This document shows positions 17,411-26,139 of a stretch of DNA of 64,000 nucleotides, piece after piece. The notes under the pieces were generated by a model, which was not told where the DNA came from, searched no databases, and worked only from the letters and a program-made list of their open reading frames with translations. The DNA lies in NCBI RefSeq assembly GCF_001298445.1, contig NZ_CP012036.1, positions 4,948,158 to 5,012,157 on the forward strand, written 5' to 3'. The stretch comes from Nostoc piscinale CENA21 (GTDB taxonomy: Bacteria > Cyanobacteriota > Cyanobacteriia > Cyanobacteriales > Nostocaceae). A program made the position numbers and the translations under genes. Within the stretch, counting starts at the first letter, position 1; the number at the start of each line of letters is the position of its first letter.

Positions 17411-17935
17411 ATGCCACTCCGTCGCATCCGAAACATATTTTGGTGGTTGCTAGTAGTCAGTCTTTTGACAATATCTATATTCCTGGCTTTAGGAAGTCCC
17501 ACATCACCAACGGCGATCGCATCTGTTACACATTTAGAACCAGCGCCAGGCGAAATACTTTATCGCTCACAAACAAAATTAGATGATCAATCAGGACACG
17601 TATGGCAAGTGGTTCTGTTTAAACAAATTTATCCTGGTCAAAATACCAGTGTAAATTTGCGGCTTGTGGGTTTTCCCAACTCAGCCGAATTAATTCATCC
17701 CCAACCCCTTAAAATCACCACCGCATCCGGCCAAGTTTTCACAGCTGTTGACGTATTCCTCGATGAAGCCCCAGCCCCAACTATCGGCCAGTACGACTTC
17801 CAAACTATCTTGCCCCAATTACCCAACGAACCCCTCCAACTCGCCATCCCTTTACCTGGACAGAAGTCTATCAATATTTCCGTCCCTTATCCTGTCGTCT
17901 TAGAATGGCGGGAAGTTATGCGGGATGGGGCGTAG
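17411..17935 (+). CDS. DUF3122 protein in the hox operon, probably exported
   Basis: About 174 residues from the ATG at 17411, which has an AGGAGGT ribosome site. The first 40 residues contain a basic start (LRRIRN), a hydrophobic helix (WWLLVVSLLTISIFLALG) and then a polar domain, so it is a signal anchor or signal peptide protein. The rest matches DUF3122 as I know it (GEILYRSQTKLDD, WQVVLFKQ). It sits between hoxU and hoxY, as an accessory frame does in the hox cluster reported for Anabaena variabilis. No hydrogenase role is established. Confidence 0.75.
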   Translation: MPLRRIRNIFWWLLVVSLLTISIFLALGSPTSPTAIASVTHLEPAPGEILYRSQTKLDDQSGHVWQVVLFKQIYPGQNTSVNLRLVGFPNSAELIHPQPLKITTASGQVFTAVDVFLDEAPAPTIGQYDFQTILPQLPNEPLQLAIPLPGQKSINISVPYPVVLEWREVMRDGA

Positions 17936-18080
17936 GGAGTGTGGGGGGTGTGGGAAGTGTGGGAAGAGAGGGGGGAAAGATTTCTTCAGCATCTTCCAAA
18001 CCTCCCACTTCTTCCTTATCTACCCCATCTCCCTTGTCTCCCCACTCACCCTTGTCTCCCCCCTCAACCTTGTCTACCCA
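17936..18080. repeat. Degenerate CCTTGTCTCCCC/GTGGGAAG tandem repeats
   Basis: Low-complexity gap between the DUF3122 gene and hoxY. First GTGTGGGGGGTGTGGGAAGT-type units, then CCCATCTCCCTTGTCTCCCC-type units. It reads open in several frames, which is an artefact of its composition. Same repeat family as upstream of hoxE and downstream of apcC. Confidence 0.7.
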
Positions 18081-18089
18081 AAATCAACT

Positions 18090-18635
18090 ATGACTCGCTT
18101 ACGACTAGCAACAGTATGGTTAGGCGGCTGTTCTGGCTGTCACATGTCCTTTCTTGATATAGACGAATGGCTGATTGATTTAGCCGGACAGGTAGATGTT
18201 GTTTACAGTCCCTTCGCTGATATTAAAGAATATCCCCACGATGTAGATGTGGTGTTAGTTGAAGGTGCGATCGCTAATGAAGAACACTTAACCACAATCC
18301 GCACCGTTCGAGAACATTCTAAACTCTTAATTTCCTTTGGTGATTGTGCTGTGACTGGCAATGTTACCGCCTTACGTAATCCATTAGGCAGCGCCGAACC
18401 AGTACTCCAGCGATGTTATGTCGAACTAGTGGATCTTCACCCCCAAATACCCCAAGAACCAGGCATAGTACCCCCAATATTAGATAAAGTCACCCCTGTA
18501 CATTACGTAGTCCCAGTTGATATTTACTTACCCGGTTGTCCACCCTCAGCAACGCGCATTCGGGAAGCACTAGAACCCCTATTAAAAGGTGAAAAACCAC
18601 AACTCACAGGACGCGAATTAATCAAATTTGGTTGA
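18090..18635 (+). CDS. hoxY: Bidirectional hydrogenase small subunit HoxY
   Basis: 181 residues from the ATG at 18090 (MTRLRLATVWLGGCSGCHMS). Ligands of the proximal [4Fe-4S] cluster are visible in GGCSGCH, FGDCAVTGN and LPGCPPS. Short form without the C-terminal multi-cluster domain of uptake hydrogenase small subunits. It forms the catalytic dimer with HoxH. Confidence 0.96.
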   Translation: MTRLRLATVWLGGCSGCHMSFLDIDEWLIDLAGQVDVVYSPFADIKEYPHDVDVVLVEGAIANEEHLTTIRTVREHSKLLISFGDCAVTGNVTALRNPLGSAEPVLQRCYVELVDLHPQIPQEPGIVPPILDKVTPVHYVVPVDIYLPGCPPSATRIREALEPLLKGEKPQLTGRELIKFG

Positions 18636-18703
18636 AGAGAAGGTAGAAGGCAGGGGGAGTATTCAAAACTCAGCACTCAGCACTTTACTACAGGAGATTA
18701 ATT

Positions 18704-19297
18704 ATGTTAAAAGCCGCAGACATTATGACAAAAGATGTAGCCACCATTCGTAGCTCTGCCACAGTTGCAGAAGCAGTACATTTAATGCGGGCTAGAGATT
18801 GGCGGGCTTTAATTGTTGACCGTCGCCACGAACAAGATGCTTACGGCATTATTAGTGAGAGCGATATTGTCTATAAAGTTATTGCTTACGGTAAAGACCC
18901 TCATAAGACGCGGGTATACGAGGTCATGACCAAGCCTTGCATCGCTATTAATCCCGATTTGGGTTTAGAATACGTCGCGCGGTTGTTTGCCCAACATCAT
19001 CTGCACAGAGCGCCTGTAATTCAAGGTGAGCTAGTCGGGATAATTTCGCTGACTGATATTTTGGCTTTAAGCGACTTTTTGGAACAACCCCGGTCAATTC
19101 TTTTAGAACAACAACTACAAGAAGAAATTAAAAAAGCTCGCGCCATCTGCATAGAAAAAGGTATCCACTCCGAAGAATGTGCCGCAGCTTGGGATGCAGT
19201 GGATGAAATGCAATCAGAAATAGCGCATCAAACAGCAGTCAAAATTGACAGCACCGCTTTTGAGGATTACTCGGAAAGTGTGAAGTATGAAGTGTGA
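18704..19297 (+). CDS. CBS-domain protein with C-terminal CP12 module (CBS-CP12 fusion)
   Basis: 197 residues. Two CBS motifs (residues about 8-60 and 75-125) form an adenylate-binding Bateman module. From about residue 140 it reads EIKKARAICIEKGIHSEECA, then AAWDAVDEMQSE. This is the CP12 core with its N-terminal cysteine pair and the AWDAVEE-type motif. The C-terminal cysteine pair that binds GAPDH in canonical CP12 is absent. CBS-CP12 fusions are known from cyanobacteria and have been linked to phosphoribulokinase control. An accessory CBS frame between hoxY and hoxH is known in Anabaena variabilis. A GGAGA ribosome site precedes the ATG. A link between hydrogenase and carbon metabolism is inference. 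Confidence 0.88.
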   Translation: MLKAADIMTKDVATIRSSATVAEAVHLMRARDWRALIVDRRHEQDAYGIISESDIVYKVIAYGKDPHKTRVYEVMTKPCIAINPDLGLEYVARLFAQHHLHRAPVIQGELVGIISLTDILALSDFLEQPRSILLEQQLQEEIKKARAICIEKGIHSEECAAAWDAVDEMQSEIAHQTAVKIDSTAFEDYSESVKYEV

Positions 19298-19309
19298 AGT
19301 GAGGGGACA

Positions 19310-20761
19310 ATGACTAAAAAAATCGTTATCGATCCCGTTACCCGCATTGAAGGACATGCCAAGATTAGTATTTTTTTGGATGATGCGGGTCAAGTGAGTG
19401 ATGCTCATTTTCATGTCACAGAATTTCGTGGGTTTGAAAAGTTCTGCGAAGGTCGGCCGCTGTGGGAAATGCCAGCAATTACCGCTAGGGTTTGTGGTAT
19501 TTGTCCGGTGAGTCACTTGTTAGCTTCAGCTAAAGCAGGCGATCGCATTTTAGCTGTTACTATCCCACTCACAGCTGCTAAACTCCGAAGATTGATGAAT
19601 TTAGGGCAAATTCTCCAATCCCATGCACTGAGTTTCTTTCATCTCAGCGCCCCCGATTTTTTATTGGGAATGGATAGTAATCCCGAAACCCGCAATGTCT
19701 TTGGTTTAATTGCAGCAGAACCAGAATTTGCCCGTGGTGGAATTCGCTTACGTCAGTTTGGTCAAGAAATTATTGAGTTACTGGGAGGACAAAAGATTCA
19801 CCCAGCTTGGGCGGTTCCCGGTGGTGTGCGCGAACCACTCACACCAGAAAAACGCAGCCACATCCAAAACCGTATTCCCGAAGCCCGCACCACGATTTTA
19901 GATGCTGTGGCAAGATTTAAAAACTTGCTTGATGATTATGCCGCAGAAGCCCAAACCTTTGGTAATTTCCCTAGCTTATTTATGGGGTTAGTCACTTCCA
20001 ATGGTTTGTGGGAAACTTACGATGGACATCTCCGCTTTGTAGATAGTGCAGGTAACATCATTGCCGATAAACTTGATCCCACACGCTATCAAGAATTTAT
20101 TGGGGAAGCAGTTCAACCAGACTCTTACTTAAAATCTCCCTACTATCGACCCTTGGGTTATCCTGACCAAAATGATCATTGTCGGATAGATAGTGGGATG
20201 TATCGGGTAGGGCCGTTGGCAAGGTTGAATATTTGTAATCGAATTGGCACACCTTTAGCTGATCAAGAATTACAAGAATTCCGCGATCGCGGTCAAGGTA
20301 CAGTCAAATCATCTTTCTTTTATCACTATGCCCGCTTAATCGAAATCATCGCTTGTATTGAACACATTGAAATTTTACTTGATGACCCAGAAATTCTATC
20401 AAAACGACTCCGCTCTGAAGCTGGCATTAACCAACTAGAAGGAGTTGGTGTCAGCGAAGCACCACGCGGCACATTGTTTCATCACTATCACGTTGATGAA
20501 AATGGGTTACTACAAAAAGTCAATTTAATCATTGCTACAGGACAAAATAACCTAGCAATGAATCGCACAGTTGCTCAAATTGCTCGACATTTCATTCAAG
20601 GTAATGATATTCCTGAAGGAATGCTCAACCGTGTCGAAGCCGGAATTCGTGCCTTTGACCCCTGTTTAAGTTGTTCAACTCACGCCGCCGGACAAATGCC
20701 TTTACAAATTCAATTAATCGCCGCCGATGGCAATATTATCAATCAAGTTTGGCGGCATTAA
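19310..20761 (+). CDS. hoxH: Bidirectional [NiFe] hydrogenase large subunit HoxH
   Basis: 483 residues. Active-site ligands: RVCGICPVSH near residue 65 (L1) and DPCLSCSTH near the end (L2). The tail after the L2 motif (AGQMPLQIQ to the final WRH, about 24 residues) is the extension that a HoxW-type protease removes after nickel insertion. The gene starts 12 bp after the CBS-CP12 stop, so the two are cotranscribed. It ends by overlapping a convergent gene by 23 bp. No hoxW or hyp maturation genes lie in this window. Confidence 0.97.
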   Translation: MTKKIVIDPVTRIEGHAKISIFLDDAGQVSDAHFHVTEFRGFEKFCEGRPLWEMPAITARVCGICPVSHLLASAKAGDRILAVTIPLTAAKLRRLMNLGQILQSHALSFFHLSAPDFLLGMDSNPETRNVFGLIAAEPEFARGGIRLRQFGQEIIELLGGQKIHPAWAVPGGVREPLTPEKRSHIQNRIPEARTTILDAVARFKNLLDDYAAEAQTFGNFPSLFMGLVTSNGLWETYDGHLRFVDSAGNIIADKLDPTRYQEFIGEAVQPDSYLKSPYYRPLGYPDQNDHCRIDSGMYRVGPLARLNICNRIGTPLADQELQEFRDRGQGTVKSSFFYHYARLIEIIACIEHIEILLDDPEILSKRLRSEAGINQLEGVGVSEAPRGTLFHHYHVDENGLLQKVNLIIATGQNNLAMNRTVAQIARHFIQGNDIPEGMLNRVEAGIRAFDPCLSCSTHAAGQMPLQIQLIAADGNIINQVWRH

Positions 20762-21290
20762 ACTGTGCTAATAATGTCTCCACACTCGCATTATGATCTA
20801 AAAAAGAAAATAAATGGCGATACAATAATTTGCCATCTTTATCTAACACAAATTGTGCTGGTAAAGGCGCTCCCAAAGCTTGCCCGACTCGATATCTCCG
20901 AAATACTTGGCAACTAGGATCACTTAACAAAGGCATTTTTAAGCCTAAATCTTGGACAACTATTTGACTCTGCTTTTCATCAGTACTCGTAATCATCAAA
21001 ACTTCAATACCGCGGTTTGTAAATTCCTCATAATTTTCATTCAAAGCTTTAATATGGGGATAACAAAACGGACAGTATTGCTTTTCGGTAAAGATGCGAG
21101 TAAAAGCCAGTAATACTGCTTGCTTACCGCGATAATCTGATAATTTTACTAAATTACCATTAGTAATATCCGGTAATTGAAAATCTGGTGTGCCTATTTC
21201 CAAATTGAAGTAACTAGTTGCAGGTATTGGCAAAAAGTTACGGAAAAATCGCTCATTAAATAAGCCTCTAAAATCAGTTGAAGTTAGCAT
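20739..21290 (-). CDS. Peroxiredoxin-like protein (AhpC/TSA family)
   Basis: 183 residues from the ATG at 21290 (MLTSTDFRG); a GTG at 21302 is a less likely start. Thioredoxin-fold AhpC/TSA domain with GTPDFQLPD, the strand QAVLLAFTRIF, and cysteines in CPFCYPH. The CxxC is at the position of the peroxidatic cysteine and is more like TlpA/PRXL2-type proteins than like the classic TxxC of 2-Cys peroxiredoxins. It converges on hoxH with a 23-bp overlap at the 3' ends. Confidence 0.8.
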   Translation of the reverse strand: MLTSTDFRGLFNERFFRNFLPIPATSYFNLEIGTPDFQLPDITNGNLVKLSDYRGKQAVLLAFTRIFTEKQYCPFCYPHIKALNENYEEFTNRGIEVLMITSTDEKQSQIVVQDLGLKMPLLSDPSCQVFRRYRVGQALGAPLPAQFVLDKDGKLLYRHLFSFLDHNASVETLLAQFNAAKLD

Positions 21291-21400
21291 AATAAGCCTC
21301 ACAATAAATAATAATTTCGCGTTTTTATCTGGAATATTGATAATGGATGTAGGACTTACGCAATAACTCTCTCAAACTCTTATAACTTTGTGTCCTTTGC

Positions 21401-21433
21401 GGTACCCTGCGGGAAGCCGCTTCCGCGTCTACG
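21401..21433. repeat. Dispersed palindromic repeat (GCGGGAAGCCGCTTCCGC)
   Basis: A near-perfect hairpin GCGGGAAGC/GCTTCCGC next to GGTACCCT and GTCTACG. I recognise this class of dispersed cyanobacterial intergenic repeat. A related, more degenerate element lies at 27465-27545. The rest of 21303-21543 appears non-coding. Confidence 0.55.
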
Positions 21434-21543
21434 TTTTTTTCATACTTTTGCGTACGTCCTGTGGATATATCCATTTTATCCTCCTATCATTATCCTATCT
21501 TGCTTCAAGATGAGATTCAAAAAATAAACAAGAGACACCATTA

Positions 21544-22269
21544 CTACTCAAATTCTGATGTTTCCTGAGAATTAGTTGTTTCTTCCTGATTGCTAGAATG
21601 TAAAGTATCACGGGTTATTAAAAACTTTTTACCTAAATCTGTAACACAAAGATATTTAGTTAAATCGATTGGTTGCCTACCATAATCGCTTGCTTTCACC
21701 AAATCGCTAATATAACCAGAATTGGTCTGAATTAATTTTAAATCTCGCAAACGTCTTAATTCATCAGCTACTTTTTCTGAGACATAAAATTTATAATTAG
21801 TGTTTGCTTGTAAATGCTTATCAAGTTGGGCAATCTTTTCATAATCTTTATCTCCTAATAAAAAGTTATACATAAACGCTTGCATTTCTTCTAGGTTTTT
21901 TTGTTGCTTTTCTAATTGCTCTAGTTGTTGTGCTTGTAGTTCATCGATTTCTTTTTTCTGTTTATTGACTTCTTGCTTGAGTTCCCTAAACTTGGCTGTA
22001 ATTCCACCTTCTTTAGAAATACCGAAATCCTCTAATCTATTGAGCAAATCAGAGTTGAAAAATAAAATAACAGCTATAACTAAAATATCAGGAAGTTCTA
22101 TTTTTCTTGGTTGTTGTCCTTCTTTCAAAAAGATGGGACTAATTAAGCTAAATATCAGATAGCCTAATGCTAATAATGAGACAATTTCAATCCACCAATT
22201 TCTGCAATTTTTATTTTGAGCGTTATCAGGCTTCTGATTTGTTTGGTTTTGAGTATTTTCTTGGTTCAT
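21544..22269 (-). CDS. Membrane protein with coiled coil, unknown function
   Basis: 241 residues. A polar Asn/Gln-rich start, two membrane segments (around EIVSLLALGYLIFSLISPIF and ILVIAVILFF), and a long Glu/Lys/Gln-rich coiled coil (about 95-135, with EIDELQAQQLEQLEKQQKNL). The C-terminal region (KVADELRRLRDLKLI, LCVTDLGKKFL) has a winged-helix look. It lies downstream of, and in the same direction as, the interrupted alpha/beta hydrolase, separated by a terminator-like hairpin. No family name is offered. Confidence 0.65.
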   Translation of the reverse strand: MNQENTQNQTNQKPDNAQNKNCRNWWIEIVSLLALGYLIFSLISPIFLKEGQQPRKIELPDILVIAVILFFNSDLLNRLEDFGISKEGGITAKFRELKQEVNKQKKEIDELQAQQLEQLEKQQKNLEEMQAFMYNFLLGDKDYEKIAQLDKHLQANTNYKFYVSEKVADELRRLRDLKLIQTNSGYISDLVKASDYGRQPIDLTKYLCVTDLGKKFLITRDTLHSSNQEETTNSQETSEFE

Positions 22270-22300
22270 AAGTGATTACTTTTAATTTAATAAGAGAGAA

Positions 22301-22332
22301 ACACGGCATAAGGAGCTTATACCGTGTTTTTT
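22301..22332 (-). terminator. Terminator-like hairpin
   Basis: ACACGG-C-ATAAG and CTTAT-A-CCGTGT pair over 11 positions with one mismatch and a 3-nt loop. It is flanked by T-rich sequence on both strands, so it could act in either direction. It lies 18 bp past the stop of the minus-strand hydrolase gene. Confidence 0.6.
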
Positions 22333-22349
22333 ATACAAATTATATGATA

Positions 22350-23459
22350 TCAAATATATTCGGAAGCTTTAAGATTTAAAACTGCTTTCAATACTTCTTC
22401 ATTTATAAAATAATTATCGTGCGATTGTCCATTAATTTGCTTTGACAATGGAAGAGTAAATTTAAGTTTTCTATGACTAATTTTTGTAGGATCACAACCT
22501 TCAGTAACAGGCGTTTTCGTACATAACCAATCTTGATTTGAATAAAAATCAAGCCACATTTCTATTTGGTCATTGTTAAAACATTTTTTTGATATCTTGT
22601 TCAATCTGTTTAGACTTTGAAGAAAACATCTTTAAAGAACCTCCTGCAATAATGTAACGGACTTGATGTTCTTGCTTATAATTTGCTAATACATTAGTAG
22701 CTATAACTGCGCCAAAACTATGAGCGAACACAGTAATTTTGTCATATAGACCTGTTTCTAAAACTGCATTTAATGTTTCTGTAACTCTTGTACGAATTTT
22801 TACTTTTAAAGACTTTCCCTCAGAGTTATCTTCTAAATACCGTGTAGAAAAATCTGCAATATCAGCTATCATGTTAATTGGTAAAGTACTGGACAATGCG
22901 GTTAAACCTAGCCAAACAAACCAATTGTTCATGTTTTTTCCAAGTTCGCTGATTTGTTTTAAACTTTCTTTGATTTGTGCTGCCCAATTTTGAGAAATAG
23001 GCAAGCCATAAAGATTAACTTCATGTCCTCCTAGAGCTACAAGCGCCAGTGCAGCTATTCCATAGAACCAATAAATCCATAACAATAAACCTATACCTAA
23101 ACCTATAAGTAAAGGAGGAGAGTCTTTTAAGGCTAATAAGTCTTTGCTGACTATCCAATAAAATAATATAGATATACCACGAAACACCTGATTTTTAAGT
23201 TCGCTACTACTTAGTTGTTTACTATTTAGATCATTCCAATAGGCATCATAAATATCAACTTCTTTAATGTTGTCTACATCTAAGTAGACTTTAAACTTTT
23301 TTCCTGTATATCCTGCAATTTTCTCCTCGCCGACTTCTTGAATTTTTGGGATTGCCAATACTTCAGTAAAACCAGTAGATAAACTATCAATAAAAAATTT
23401 CTATCTCTACCAAGATAGAATCCATGAATAAAAATAATTGCTTCTCGATGGTTTGCCAT
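22350..23459 (-). pseudogene. Membrane-inserted alpha/beta hydrolase (lipase-like), interrupted by two frameshifts
   Basis: Joined product of about 369 residues beginning MANHREAIIFIHGFYLGRDR. FIHGF is the oxyanion-hole strand of alpha/beta hydrolases and FAHSFGA carries the nucleophile serine (AxSxG variant). Between them are three to four membrane segments (ISILFYWIVS, LLIGLGIGLLLWIYWFYGIA, WFVWLGLTAL). The breaks are at an A6 run (23392-23397, T6 on the coding strand), where one T appears to be missing, and at a T7 run (22584-22590), where one base is extra. Both joins restore continuous sequence (NFFIDSLS and DIKKCFNND). Substrate unknown. The coiled-coil membrane protein at 21544 may be its partner. 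Confidence 0.75.
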
Positions 23460-23863
23460 TAGATATATCACCTAGTTAGAGACGATTTATAATGTAAATC
23501 TTAAGTAGAGTGTGTTATGGCTTCAGTCTAACGCACACACTGTTATAATCTGGCGGTGTGTTAGGCGCTCGTATCTAGTTTTTATGATGAATTAGCTCAC
23601 AATTTGCGCCTAACACACATTATGAGAATTTTATTTTTACTTTATAAATAACCTCTTAAATGTTTATTGATTGTTAAAAAAGTATTATAAAATACAATAC
23701 AATACAATCATCTAAAAATATTATTTATTGTGTAATAACATTCAAGAATTAGTCATAGCATCAATGCCTTATTTGCGGGTTGTTTTTCTGGATTTTGTGT
23801 AATTAAAAATGAATATTTAAAAGCCCCTAATAAAAATCAGGGGATAACTAATAGAACAGTGTC
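23460..23863. other. Intergenic region with a MITE-like element
   Basis: 404 bp, A+T rich, without a credible gene. It contains the inverted-repeat element at 23556-23618 and a related partial copy (TCTAACGCACACACTG) just before it. Confidence 0.5.
23556..23618. repeat. 63-bp inverted-repeat (MITE-like) element
   Basis: Perfect 13-bp terminal inverted repeats GTGTGTTAGGCGC and GCGCCTAACACAC around a 37-bp core with no coding capacity. The size and structure fit a small non-autonomous element or a dispersed cyanobacterial palindrome. No target duplication is clear. Confidence 0.65.
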
Positions 23864-25264
23864 TTACAAACCCATAACAGCGCGATAATGAGCTTCAATT
23901 TCTGCGACAGTTGGCGACTGGCGCTGAGTATTCCACTGACTGCGTTGGAATAATTCTTGTCGCAATTCATCAACATTAATCGTAGTAACTTGACCATTAG
24001 CTACTATTTGTTTGCCATTAACCCAGACACTATCAACAGCATTTGTCGGTCTGCCTAAGACTAATAAACCGATGGGATCTGTGCGGGGTAATAATGATAA
24101 ACTGGTCAAATCATAAAGTACCAAATCAGCTTGCTTTCCAATAGTTAAAGAACCAATTTTATCTGCCATATTCAAGCCTTTAGCGCCGCCTAAAGCTGCC
24201 ATTTCTGTTGCTTGTCGGGGTGTAATCCAATATTGATAATCTCGTTCTGTGGTATTGTGCAGAATTGACCCAATCTTGATAGCTTCTAATAAATCTTGAG
24301 AATCATTACTCGAAGCACCGTCACAACCAAATGTGACATTTACTTGGGCTTGGCGATATTTTAAAATTGGTGCAATCCCACTGCCTAAACGCAAATTACT
24401 TAAGGGATTATGCACAACTGTAGATTGAGTTTCGGCGAGAATTTCAATATCCAACTCATTTAACCACACACAATGAGCGAGAGAAGTCCGATCGCCCAAA
24501 TACCCCAGGCGTTTAAGATGTTCAACAGCACTACAACCGTACTTTTCTTGGGCGAGTTTTTCTTGGGCTTTGGTTTCTAGCAAATGGGAATGACGACATA
24601 AATTATAGCGATCGCTTAACTCAATGCAACCAGTAAATAAAGCATCACTACACAACTGAATCCCCGTCGGTGCAACTAAAATACTCACGCCTGCATCTGG
24701 GCGATGAAATTGTCTGACTGCTTCTTCAATAAGTGCTAAAGTTTCCGCCGTCGAGCGAAAATAAGGTTCGTGGTTGCGTTCATTCTCCCCAGAAGGAATA
24801 CCTGCGGTTAAAGATTCATCTTGAATTAACGGTGCAATAAAAGCCCGAATCCCAATTTCTCGGTAAGCGCGAACCGCCGCTGTGATGGTTTCTAACTCTT
24901 CGCCAGGAATTAATACCAGATGATCTACAACACTCGTACCGCCGGAAAGTAAAGTTTCTACCGCCGTTCCCAAGGCGCTGAGATAAACTTTTTCCGTGTC
25001 GAGGGGGGCAAAATCATACAAATGCGCCAGCCATAATTCTAAAGGCAAAGGCGGAATAATCCCGCGTTGCCACTTTTCCGAAGAATGGGTGTGGGCGTTA
25101 ACAAAACCGGGTAGTAGTAGCTTATGTTCGCCGTTAACTGCCGTCCCCACAATATCAAGATGAGGTGCGATCGCTGCGATTTTACCATCTACAACCTGCA
25201 CATCTGTGGTGGTGTAACCATCATCAGTAGAAATTAAGACATTTTTAATAGTAAAGTTCACCAT
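23864..25264 (-). CDS. Amidohydrolase (SsnA/AtzA-TrzN-like deaminase family)
   Basis: 466 residues, metal-dependent amidohydrolase. The N-terminal beta-sandwich is followed by the first metal motif in PGFVNAHTHSSEKWQRG. Later metal ligands are in RHSHLLET, SLAHCVWL, and the catalytic Asp in FGCDGASSND. The C-terminal part ends IGKQADLVLYD, typical of cytosine/guanine/triazine deaminases. It is divergent from, and 80 bp away from, an isochorismatase-like hydrolase and a cupin, which suggests joint breakdown of a nitrogen heterocycle. The substrate cannot be told from sequence. Confidence 0.88.
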   Translation of the reverse strand: MVNFTIKNVLISTDDGYTTTDVQVVDGKIAAIAPHLDIVGTAVNGEHKLLLPGFVNAHTHSSEKWQRGIIPPLPLELWLAHLYDFAPLDTEKVYLSALGTAVETLLSGGTSVVDHLVLIPGEELETITAAVRAYREIGIRAFIAPLIQDESLTAGIPSGENERNHEPYFRSTAETLALIEEAVRQFHRPDAGVSILVAPTGIQLCSDALFTGCIELSDRYNLCRHSHLLETKAQEKLAQEKYGCSAVEHLKRLGYLGDRTSLAHCVWLNELDIEILAETQSTVVHNPLSNLRLGSGIAPILKYRQAQVNVTFGCDGASSNDSQDLLEAIKIGSILHNTTERDYQYWITPRQATEMAALGGAKGLNMADKIGSLTIGKQADLVLYDLTSLSLLPRTDPIGLLVLGRPTNAVDSVWVNGKQIVANGQVTTINVDELRQELFQRSQWNTQRQSPTVAEIEAHYRAVMGL

Positions 25265-25344
25265 TTAAACCTTGATTAAGTAATTGAACGCTCTACCTGT
25301 TTTCAAGTTACAAAATAGAAATAGGTGTTGGGTGTTGCAAATTT

Positions 25345-26139
25345 ATGAATCAGCCTCTGCGGACTTTGGGAGTTGCGCCAAATGCTTGGATGGTAGATCA
25401 TGCGATCGCAGATATTACCCGTTCTCCTAAAACCCCACAACCCGTTATCTTAACAACCGAAACTAAAACCCTGCGCCTTGACTTGGCAAAAGCCGCCATT
25501 CTTGTTATTGACATGCAAAACGACTTTTGTCATCCCGATGGCTGGTTAGCGCATATTGGTGTGGATGTGACTCCCGCACGTCAACCCATTGAACCGTTAA
25601 ATAATTTACTGCCCAAACTGCGTCATGTTAACGTGCCGGTAATTTGGGTAAATTGGGGTAATCGTCCCGACTTACTCAATATCAGTGCAGCTTCGCGTCA
25701 CGTCTACAATCCTACCGGTGATGGTGTGGGCTTAGGCGACTGCTTACCTAAAAACGGTGCTAGGGTATTAATGGCAGGTAGTTGGGCAGCAGCCGTAGTT
25801 GATGAACTACCACAGTTACCCGAAGATATCCGCATCAACAAGTACCGCATGAGTGGCTTCTGGGACACACCCTTAGATAGTATCCTGCGGAATTTGGGAA
25901 TTACTACAATATTTTTTGCTGGTGTGAATGCTGATCAATGTGTATTAACTACCCTTTGTGATGCTAATTTTTTAGGATATGACTGCATTTTAGTTAAAGA
26001 TTGTACCGCGACAACTTCACCCGATTATTGTTGGTTAGCAACGTTATACAACGTTAAACAATGCTTTGGTTTTGTCACCGATTCCCAAGCAATTTTCACA
26101 GCTTTAAATCACCCAAAATTAACAGGAGAGGATGATTAA
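25345..26139 (+). CDS. Isochorismatase-family cysteine hydrolase
   Basis: 264 residues. The catalytic triad of the family is visible: Asp in LVIDMQNDFCHPDGWLAHIG, Lys in INKYRMSGFWDT, and Cys in GVNADQCVLTT. The N-terminal extension (about 45 residues) and the overall form resemble ureidoacrylate or biuret amidohydrolase-like members more than isochorismatase itself. Divergent from the amidohydrolase and overlapping the next gene by 8 bp, so cotranscribed with the cupin. Confidence 0.88.
   Translation: MNQPLRTLGVAPNAWMVDHAIADITRSPKTPQPVILTTETKTLRLDLAKAAILVIDMQNDFCHPDGWLAHIGVDVTPARQPIEPLNNLLPKLRHVNVPVIWVNWGNRPDLLNISAASRHVYNPTGDGVGLGDCLPKNGARVLMAGSWAAAVVDELPQLPEDIRINKYRMSGFWDTPLDSILRNLGITTIFFAGVNADQCVLTTLCDANFLGYDCILVKDCTATTSPDYCWLATLYNVKQCFGFVTDSQAIFTALNHPKLTGEDD

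Noticed and set aside
19310..21290. hoxW or hyp maturation genes near hoxH
   Set aside because: The neighbour is a peroxiredoxin-like gene; no maturation protease motif is present in the window.
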